Position numbers and translations under genes: made by a program | Notes under the pieces: generated by a model | What the model saw: only the letters and a program-made list of their open reading frames with translations | Told to the model about the DNA's origin: nothing | Databases searched by the model: none | Part shown: positions 58,839 to 64,000 of the stretch, piece after piece | Layout: each line of letters starts with the position of its first letter | Position numbering within the stretch: the stretch's first letter is position 1 | Assembly: GCA_035629075.1 (NCBI GenBank) | Contig: DASPIK010000013.1 | Location: forward strand, 6,342-70,341 | Source: JAEZPW01 sp035629075 | GTDB lineage: Bacteria; Acidobacteriota; Terriglobia; Terriglobales; Acidobacteriaceae | Reading direction: 5' to 3' | DNA: 64,000 nucleotides

Positions 58839-59336
58839 TCAGTCCTGCAACTGAAGTTCAAGAAAAAGCGTGTGCGGGCTGGGGTTGAATCTATACGGCT
58901 CGGTTTCGCGGAAGCCGAATTCGCGGTAGAGCGCGATGGCGCGATCCATGAGGCCCTCGATGGTGTCGAGCCTCATTCGGCGGTAGCCGATTGATCGTGC
59001 TTCGGAGATGACCTGCTCAATGAGAAGGCGCCCTAGTCCTAATCCTCTTGCAGTCGGTCGCACATACAAGCGCTTCATCTCGCATAGGTCATCTGCGAGT
59101 GCATGCAACGCGACGCAGCCCAGCGCTTCGTCGCCGCGCAGAGCTAACAGCAGGCAGCCATCGGGCGGCGCGTACATGCCCGGCAGATCTGCGATCTCCT
59201 GATCGAAATTCTGGAAGCACAGGCTAAACCCAAGAGACGCAGCGTACTCCAGAAACAACTCGCGCACGGCGGTGATGTGGGCAGGATCGACGGCGTTGAT
59301 GATTGCGACTTCGCTCTGTGCGTTCTGCTCGGTCAT
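58839..59336 (-). CDS. GNAT family N-acetyltransferase
   Basis: 165 residues from the ATG at 59336, with AGGAG a few bases upstream. The acetyl-CoA binding loop is VRPTARGLGLGRLLIEQ (R/Q-x-x-G-x-G/A), preceded by EMKRLYV and followed by IGYRRMRLDTIEG and YREFGFRETEPY, as in the family that resembles YitI-type acetyltransferases. Acceptor unknown. It is divergent from the cysteine-synthase-like gene, with 117 bp between the starts. Confidence 0.88.
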   Translation of the reverse strand: MTEQNAQSEVAIINAVDPAHITAVRELFLEYAASLGFSLCFQNFDQEIADLPGMYAPPDGCLLLALRGDEALGCVALHALADDLCEMKRLYVRPTARGLGLGRLLIEQVISEARSIGYRRMRLDTIEGLMDRAIALYREFGFRETEPYRFNPSPHTLFLELQLQD

Positions 59337-59453
59337 AACTCCTCTTCCGACACCATGATACTGAATCGGGTTTGCCGAGCTTTGCATCACCAATCGGCGA
59401 CATGCGGCCGGGTGCTAAGCTCGACTGCTCACGTAATACGAGGGACACGCATC

Positions 59454-60419
59454 ATGAACGAAATGCCGCAAGACATACTACATTGCATTGGCAACACGTC
59501 TTTATTGGCCCTGCGCAACATCGCGCCCGAGAATGGGGCGCGCATTCTGCTGAAGCTTGAGAACGAAAACCCTACCGGCAGCATGAAGGACCGCATGGCG
59601 CTTGCCATGATCGAAGCGGCAGAGGCTGACGGACGTCTCAAGGCGGGTGGTTCGGTCGTGGAATATACGGGCGGCAGCACCGGCGTTTCTCTGTCTCTTG
59701 TGTGCGCGGTCAAGCGCTATCCGCTACACATCGTGACCTCAAACGCCTTCTCCCGGGAGAAACTCGATCACATGAAGATCCTGGGGGCTACCCTTCAGAT
59801 CGTTGCCAGCGACAGCGGGCGCATGACCGAGAAACTTACCCGGGGCATGGTCGAAGCAGCCCGCATCATCACGGAGAAAACGGGAGGCTTCTGGACCGAT
59901 CAACTCAAGAACACAGATCAGCTTGTTGCGTATCACAAGCTGGCAGAGGAAATCTGGAGCCAGACAGGCGGGGAGATCGATGGCTTCGTCCAAAGCGTGG
60001 GTACTGCAGCTTCCCTTCGCGGAATCGGAGAAGGCTTACGCCGCCACAGCGCGAAGATCAAGGTCGTTGGCGTGGAACCGTCCGAGTCGCCAGTTCTCTC
60101 GGGCGGCCAGCCGGGCGCTCACAAAATCGACGGGATCGGAGCCGGATTTGTCGTACCGCTCTGGAAAGAAGGCATAGCCGATCAGATTGAACGTGTCTCA
60201 ACGGAAGAGGCTGTGGGAATGGCCTTTCGATTAGCTCGCGAAGAGGGGCTTTTTGCGGGTACGTCCACCGGCGCCAATGTTGTCGCGGCGCTGCGCCTGG
60301 CTCAACAGCTAGGCCCTGGCGCCACGGTTGTGACGATCATGTGCGATACCGGGATGAAGTATCTCAAGACGTTTGGTGCTGAATTGAGCAAAGCGGCCGC
60401 GGGGCAGGTCACGAAGTGA
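59454..60419 (+). CDS. Cysteine synthase-like PLP enzyme
   Basis: 321 residues of the fold-type II PLP family. The Schiff-base Lys is K45 in NPTGSMKDRMAL; EYTGGSTGVSLS is the substrate loop; QSVGTAASLRGIGEGLR is the phosphate-binding glycine loop; EGLFAGTSTGANVVAAL lies near the C terminus. It resembles O-acetylserine sulfhydrylase but has NPTGSMKDR where CysK has NPGGSVKDR, and no CBS domain. Probable activity is cysteine synthesis; related members act on other beta-substituted amino acids, so substrate is uncertain. ATG 59454 was chosen because the family starts here and GAGGG lies upstream. Confidence 0.88.
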   Translation: MNEMPQDILHCIGNTSLLALRNIAPENGARILLKLENENPTGSMKDRMALAMIEAAEADGRLKAGGSVVEYTGGSTGVSLSLVCAVKRYPLHIVTSNAFSREKLDHMKILGATLQIVASDSGRMTEKLTRGMVEAARIITEKTGGFWTDQLKNTDQLVAYHKLAEEIWSQTGGEIDGFVQSVGTAASLRGIGEGLRRHSAKIKVVGVEPSESPVLSGGQPGAHKIDGIGAGFVVPLWKEGIADQIERVSTEEAVGMAFRLAREEGLFAGTSTGANVVAALRLAQQLGPGATVVTIMCDTGMKYLKTFGAELSKAAAGQVTK

Positions 60420-60461
60420 AAGGGCGGACGGGGCACAACCCCTCCCCACTCGGGCTATCCT

Positions 60462-61523
60462 CTACTTCGCATCGAGCATGCGGACGGTCTGCAACATGAC
60501 CTTGCCGACGATCTCGAAGCTCTTGGGGCTTAGTTTGTCGAGCGTGTCTTCAGGGGTGTGCCAGAACGCGTTGCCGTAGCCATAGTCGAAGTCGATGAGA
60601 TCGACGGCAGGGATGCCGGCTTTGACGAACGGAAGGTGATCGTCAAGGATCGCGGCGTCACGGCGGAAAAAGTGCGACTGGTAGCCGAGACTACTGGCGG
60701 CCTGATAGATAGCTTCCTGCAGCCAACGGGTTGAGTATTCATCCTGCTCAATAGCAAGGTCGGCATCACCAATCATGTCGGCGAGGATCAGGCCCTTAAC
60801 CTTGCGTGCGGTGCCGTCCTGGCTCCACCTGTCGGCCAGGTTACGGCTGCCGTAGGTGCTGTCGGTATCGGTCCAGTGCTGGAAGGCCTCTTCCCCGTCG
60901 AGCCAAACGAGCCAAACGCTGTAGCCTTCGCGCTTGCCGCCCTTCAACTGAGTGCGAAGTTCGTCGGCTAGGGCCAGAAGGAGACCGGTGCTCGAACCGG
61001 CATCGTTGGCACCGACAAAATCTTTACGGTTGTAAATCGTGTCGTAGTGCCCAGCCAATACGACGATGCCGTCTTTCGTGCCCGGAAATTTCGCGATGAA
61101 GTTGGTCATCGGGAAATTCCCGTTCGGCGTAGTGGCGGTGAAGCGGTCTTCTTCGAGGTTGTCGGACTTGAGCTTGGAGCGAAGGTAGTCTTCGACTTTC
61201 TTGTGCCCGGGGCTGGAAACGTAACGTGGGCCGAAAGCGACTACTTCCTTCGTGTACTGCAATGCACGCTCACCGCTGACCTGAGGAGGCGGGCCGCTGG
61301 GAACGGTCAGCTTCGGTTCAGATTTTGTAGCTTCCGAAGTCTGCTGGCCCTGGGAAGCAGCGGATGTCTTTTCCTGGGTGCAAGCCGTCATGGTGATCAG
61401 GAATACTAGAGTTGTTGCCGCAATAGGGATCCCTCGCTTTGCTCGGGATGACAAACGCGTTAGTAGACAAGTACGTTGGCCATTCCCTCGGCCCTGTTCC
61501 TGCACAACGTCCTGATCTTGCAT
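60462..61523 (-). CDS. M28 family zinc peptidase lipoprotein (glutaminyl-cyclase-like)
   Basis: 353 residues if it begins at the ATG at 61523, two bases after the tatC stop. A lipobox-like ITMTAC at about residues 42-47 predicts an anchored lipoprotein, followed by a Ser/Thr/Gln-rich linker. The M28 domain has the two-zinc ligands: H in LAGHYDTI, D in GANDAGSSTG, E-E in LDGEEAF, D in ADMIGDADL and H in FWHTPEDT. The EE/D arrangement and length fit glutaminyl cyclase-like M28 proteins as well as aminopeptidases. The long N-terminal stretch before the lipobox includes a hairpin sequence (61423-61453). A TTG just before that sequence may be the true start. Confidence 0.85.
   Translation of the reverse strand: MQDQDVVQEQGRGNGQRTCLLTRLSSRAKRGIPIAATTLVFLITMTACTQEKTSAASQGQQTSEATKSEPKLTVPSGPPPQVSGERALQYTKEVVAFGPRYVSSPGHKKVEDYLRSKLKSDNLEEDRFTATTPNGNFPMTNFIAKFPGTKDGIVVLAGHYDTIYNRKDFVGANDAGSSTGLLLALADELRTQLKGGKREGYSVWLVWLDGEEAFQHWTDTDSTYGSRNLADRWSQDGTARKVKGLILADMIGDADLAIEQDEYSTRWLQEAIYQAASSLGYQSHFFRRDAAILDDHLPFVKAGIPAVDLIDFDYGYGNAFWHTPEDTLDKLSPKSFEIVGKVMLQTVRMLDAK
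61423..61453. repeat. Short hairpin repeat inside the lipoprotein N terminus
   Basis: ATCCCTCGC (61429-61437) and CTCGGGAT (61442-61449) form an imperfect stem-loop. On the minus strand it encodes the segment SSRAKRGIPI just before the signal helix of the M28 lipoprotein. This nucleotide pattern (gtcatcccgagc..gcgagggat) resembles short dispersed repeats seen in acidobacterial genomes, from memory; no second copy was found in this window. Confidence 0.5.
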
Positions 61524-61525
61524 GA

Positions 61526-62323
61526 TCACGCTTTCGCTTTGGCTTTGCGGCGTTTGGGATTGACCATCCATGCGACCACGATGCTCACCAGATACAACGC
61601 AATCATGGGAGCGGCGAATACGCACATGTTCATGATGTCGCTGGTTGGAGTGATGACCGCCGCGATGATGAAAATGGCGAGTATGGCGTACCGGAGATTT
61701 TTCCACATCCAGCCCGCGCTGATGACGCCCATCAGCGACAGGAAGAACGCGAGAATCGGCATCTCGAAGATGATGCCCAGCCCGAGCACGATTACCAGGA
61801 ACAGGTCTGTGTACTCAGTGACGGTAATCATCGGCTGGAACTGCTTGCCGAAGTCCACGAGAAAGTTAAGCGCGTTCGGGTAGACGACTTTGTATCCGAA
61901 GTAGCCGCCGGCCAAGAACAACCCCGGTGTGAAAAGCATGAACGGAAAAACGTACTTCTTTTCGTGGCGGTACAGCCCCGGCGAGATGAATGCCCAAACC
62001 TGGTAGAGCACGAATGGACATGCCACGAAGATTCCCGCGATCAGCGAAACCTTCAAGTACATGTTGAACGGCTCGGTCGGATTCAGGTAAGCCAGTTTCT
62101 GATCAATACCGTTCTGGTGCAGCGCAAAAAGAATGGGCTGCTGCATCAGCGCAAAAATTTTTTCGTGGAACCACCAGCAGACTCCGAAGCCTGCGGCGAT
62201 CCACAGCACGGACCATATGATACGGCGACGGAGCTCCTCGAGATGAGCGAGGAAACTCATGCTTTCCATGCGTTGTTCGGCGTCGCGGCGTGTTGCGGCC
62301 GCATGAAGGCCAATGTCAGGCAT
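61526..62323 (-). CDS. tatC: Sec-independent protein translocase TatC
   Basis: 265 residues with six membrane helices. It is the receptor for twin-arginine signal peptides. The N-terminal cytoplasmic signature SFLAHLEELRRRIIWSVL, NPTEPFNMYLKVSLIAG, and the loop FEMPILAFFLSLMGVIS are the family marks; the E in TEPFNMYLK is the conserved periplasmic/helix 2 region residue. The ATG at 62323 overlaps the tatA/B stop by 8 bp. The M28 gene follows after two bases, so the three are one operon. Confidence 0.95.
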   Translation of the reverse strand: MPDIGLHAAATRRDAEQRMESMSFLAHLEELRRRIIWSVLWIAAGFGVCWWFHEKIFALMQQPILFALHQNGIDQKLAYLNPTEPFNMYLKVSLIAGIFVACPFVLYQVWAFISPGLYRHEKKYVFPFMLFTPGLFLAGGYFGYKVVYPNALNFLVDFGKQFQPMITVTEYTDLFLVIVLGLGIIFEMPILAFFLSLMGVISAGWMWKNLRYAILAIFIIAAVITPTSDIMNMCVFAAPMIALYLVSIVVAWMVNPKRRKAKAKA

Positions 62324-62699
62324 CGGGACCCTTGGGCGGATAAATTGAATTCGGACTTTCTGGACCGGCAGATTCCACACCGTCAGCCTCGGAAGGCGGA
62401 TACGGCGGATAGGGGCTTTCGGGCGGGGGCGCACTTGCGCCTGGTACGCTTCCTGAGGCGACGGTGCCTTCCGGAGCAGTCAGCACGGTCTTGAGCGACT
62501 CCTTTTCCTTCCGGAGCGTCTCTTCGATCTCCCACTGGCGGACTTCCGTCTCAAGCTGGTACTTAAAGTCGTTGCTATACCGCTTGAAGTCGGCGAGTGC
62601 CCTGCCGATCTGCCGCCCGATCTCCGGCAGCCTGCGCGGCCCGAAAATAATCAGAGCCATCAGGAATATGAACGTCATCTCGGGGAAGCCCAAATTCAT
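62316..62699 (-). CDS. Sec-independent protein translocase TatA/TatB
   Basis: 127 residues. One N-terminal membrane helix (EMTFIFLMALIIFGPRRLPEIGR) with the F-G-P-x-x-L-P hinge, then an amphipathic helix (GRQIGRALADFKRYSND) and a charged coil. The last 50 residues are Pro/Ser-rich with a C-terminal repeat-like PPYPP. FGPRRLPE and E in position 7 fit TatB as well as TatA; some lineages use one protein for both. It precedes tatC with an 8-bp overlap. ATG 62699 is the only good start. Confidence 0.93.
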   Translation of the reverse strand: MNLGFPEMTFIFLMALIIFGPRRLPEIGRQIGRALADFKRYSNDFKYQLETEVRQWEIEETLRKEKESLKTVLTAPEGTVASGSVPGASAPPPESPYPPYPPSEADGVESAGPESPNSIYPPKGPDA

Positions 62700-63048
62700 A
62701 AGTCCATGATAATTCGGGAGCGGAGTTGCTGTCAGTATTCATGCTCAAAGAGCGGAGCAGCGCGCCCGGTATATGCGATTCGTGAGCCGTTTTCTTGAAC
62801 TAATTGTGAGGTGGTCGCATCCTATGTAGTGGCTCAGGAAGCAAGCTGAACAGTGAGGTTCCGGCACGGGTGCTGTTTTGGGTAGCCCGTACCTCAAACG
62901 TACACGGCTTCAGTCAGCTTTTGCGGCTAAAACGCATGGTATACTGCTTGAAATTCAGGCAGTTGCAAGTCAACACTTTGAGGCACGCTTCGCGCGACGC
63001 GGCAAAGCGTCGGGGGCCGGGGAGTTGGCCACTAGTCAAGGAAACAAG
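62700..63048. other. Divergent intergenic region between tatA/B and ctp (349 bp)
   Basis: No gene I can support. It carries the promoter for the protease gene (box at 62937) and presumably one for the tat operon on the minus strand. A 69-codon frame here has no similarity or ribosome site. Confidence 0.5.
62937..62945 (+). promoter_or_regulatory. Extended -10 promoter for the ctp protease gene
   Basis: TGG-TATACT (62937-62945), 103 nt before the ATG at 63049. No good -35 box, as expected for extended -10 promoters. Confidence 0.45.
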
Positions 63049-64000
63049 ATGGTCCGTAGTTCACGTCGCACCCTGCTAGCAGTCACCTTTGTCATTTTGG
63101 TTTGCGGAACTCTGGGAGCTGTTTTCGGACAGCGCGTTAGCGGCAACACTGTAACCACTGACACCGACCTCCGCGAAAGCTTGCGCCAGTTCTCGCAGGT
63201 TTACGACGTGGTGGAACAGAATTACGCGGAACCGGTGAACGCCGACAAGGCTATTTACAACGGCGCTATACCCGGTATGCTCCGGGTGCTTGATCCCCAT
63301 TCAAACTTCTTCGATCCTAAGTCGTACTCCCTGCTGCGTGAGGAACAGCGTGGCAAGTACTACGGCGTAGGCATGCAGGTAGGACCCCGCAACAACAAGG
63401 TCATTGTCATCGCCCCGTTTGCTGGCACTCCCGCTTACCGGGCCGGCATACGCCCCGGTGACGTGATCGTTGCTGTCGATGGCAAGCCGACCGATAACCT
63501 GAGCACCAGCGAAGTGGCCGAGATGCTCAAGGGGCCCAGGGGTACGAACGTCAAGATCACAGTCCTGCGCGAAGGCACCGAGAAGCCCATCGACTTCAAC
63601 GTGACTCGTGACGAGATTCCGCGCTACAGCGTGGACCTGCATTTCATGATTCGCCCTGGCGTCGGCTATATGCACATCTCAGGGTTCCAGGAAACGACGG
63701 ACCGCGAAGTGCAACAGGCTCTGGACGAGATGGGCGACATCAAGGGACTGATCCTCGATTTGCGGCAGAACCCGGGCGGATTGCTAAGCGAGGGCGTCAG
63801 CGTGGCGGACAAGTTCCTGCACAAAGGAGCAACCATCGTTTCGCACCACGGGCGCTCATCACCGGAGAAGGTCTATCGCGCAGCGCATGGGAATGGCGGT
63901 AAGAACTTTCCAATCGTCGTCCTGGTGAACCGCGGTTCGGCTTCGGCTGCTGAGATTGTTGCCGGTGCAATCCAGGATCACGACCGCGGCCTGGTCGTCG
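63049..64000 (+). CDS. C-terminal processing protease (S41, CtpA/Prc-like), 3' end outside the window
   Basis: 317 residues visible. A signal anchor (TLLAVTFVILVCGTLGAVFG) is followed by the S41 N-terminal region (FSQVYDVVEQNYAEPVNADKA, MLRVLDPHSNFFDPKSY). The PDZ domain has GVGMQVGPRN and AGIRPGDVIVAVDGKPT (about 105-190). The catalytic domain starts GYMHISGF; LRQNPGGLLSEGV and VNRGSASAAEIVAGA carry the Ser of the Ser/Lys dyad, with the Lys expected just past the end. It trims C termini of periplasmic proteins. ATG 63049 has AAGGA upstream. The open frame runs to the end of the window. Confidence 0.95.
   Translation, partial: MVRSSRRTLLAVTFVILVCGTLGAVFGQRVSGNTVTTDTDLRESLRQFSQVYDVVEQNYAEPVNADKAIYNGAIPGMLRVLDPHSNFFDPKSYSLLREEQRGKYYGVGMQVGPRNNKVIVIAPFAGTPAYRAGIRPGDVIVAVDGKPTDNLSTSEVAEMLKGPRGTNVKITVLREGTEKPIDFNVTRDEIPRYSVDLHFMIRPGVGYMHISGFQETTDREVQQALDEMGDIKGLILDLRQNPGGLLSEGVSVADKFLHKGATIVSHHGRSSPEKVYRAAHGNGGKNFPIVVLVNRGSASAAEIVAGAIQDHDRGLVV

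Noticed and set aside
62870..63079. 69-codon ORF before ctp
   Set aside because: Overlaps the ctp promoter and start; no ribosome site or family similarity.
1..64000. CRISPR array, prophage, insertion sequence or integrase
   Set aside because: No regular direct repeats, transposase, integrase or phage structural motifs were seen in any frame.

Overview
This 64 kb window is a stretch of bacterial chromosome with dense genes and mid-to-high-50s G+C by eye. The content points to an Acidobacteriota member of the Koribacter/Terriglobus type: HpnJ of the hopanoid pathway, a PilZ protein with an unusual N-terminal segment, a DUF3999/DUF2339 pair, RNase J, a Tat operon, and many signal-peptide or lipoprotein envelope proteins. 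That placement is inference from gene content; no 16S rRNA gene or phylogenetic marker was tested. I saw no prophage, insertion sequence, CRISPR array or plasmid gene, so most of the window is ordinary core and envelope metabolism.

Layout. 1-3 kb: end of a cyclophilin, a frameshifted Imm53-type immunity gene missed by simple ORF calling, then mdh and icd (TCA cycle). 3.3-13 kb: a nitrogen and signalling block, with glnE and glnA flanking four signal-transduction genes (a minimal two-TM histidine-box protein, a lone receiver, a MASE1-PAS-PAS histidine kinase, a second lone receiver), then a LysR regulator diverging from glnA. 13-22 kb: pyruvoyl arginine decarboxylase, a YbaK-type deacylase, tRNA-Arg(CCT), a PLP group II decarboxylase, an MFS exporter, a secreted GH31 glucosidase/xylosidase and a serine hydrolase. 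22-30 kb: PilZ protein, then the lysine/DAP operon asd-lysC-dapB-dapA, with dapD separated from it by an opposite-strand GT4/PIG-L deacetylase pair. 30-37 kb: a dicarboxylate/glutamate symporter, EcsC, RNase J, an FAD amine/amino acid oxidase, an alpha/beta hydrolase and threonine dehydratase. 37-46 kb: an M16 peptidase pair (one catalytic, one not), an SH3/TPR-like periplasmic protein, UppP and FtsK. 46-55 kb: a UshA-like nucleotidase, DUF3999/DUF2339, the ugd-uxs UDP-xylose pathway and a TolC-type outer membrane protein. 55-64 kb: hpnJ followed by two overlapping four-TM EamA/SMR-type genes, a DUF2231-Rieske fusion, GNAT, a cysteine-synthase-like PLP enzyme, the tatA/B-tatC-M28 lipoprotein operon, and a C-terminal processing protease running off the end.

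How genes work together. GlnE targets the Tyr seen in GlnA (Y398), so glutamine synthetase is probably controlled by adenylylation. asd, lysC, dapB, dapA and dapD supply the succinylase route to diaminopimelate. Ugd and Uxs make UDP-glucuronate and then UDP-xylose. UppP recycles the lipid carrier. HpnJ acts on the sugar of a composite hopanoid, and the two small membrane proteins beside it are candidates for a paired lipid or sugar-lipid transporter. TatA/B and TatC export folded proteins.

The least explained items are the output-less phosphorelay cluster between glnE and glnA, the hpnJ plus paired half-transporter unit, the broken Imm53 gene, a set of starts preceded at 7-11 nt by a -10-like box with no Shine-Dalgarno (possible leaderless mRNAs), and a short hairpin sequence that forms part of a lipoprotein N terminus.
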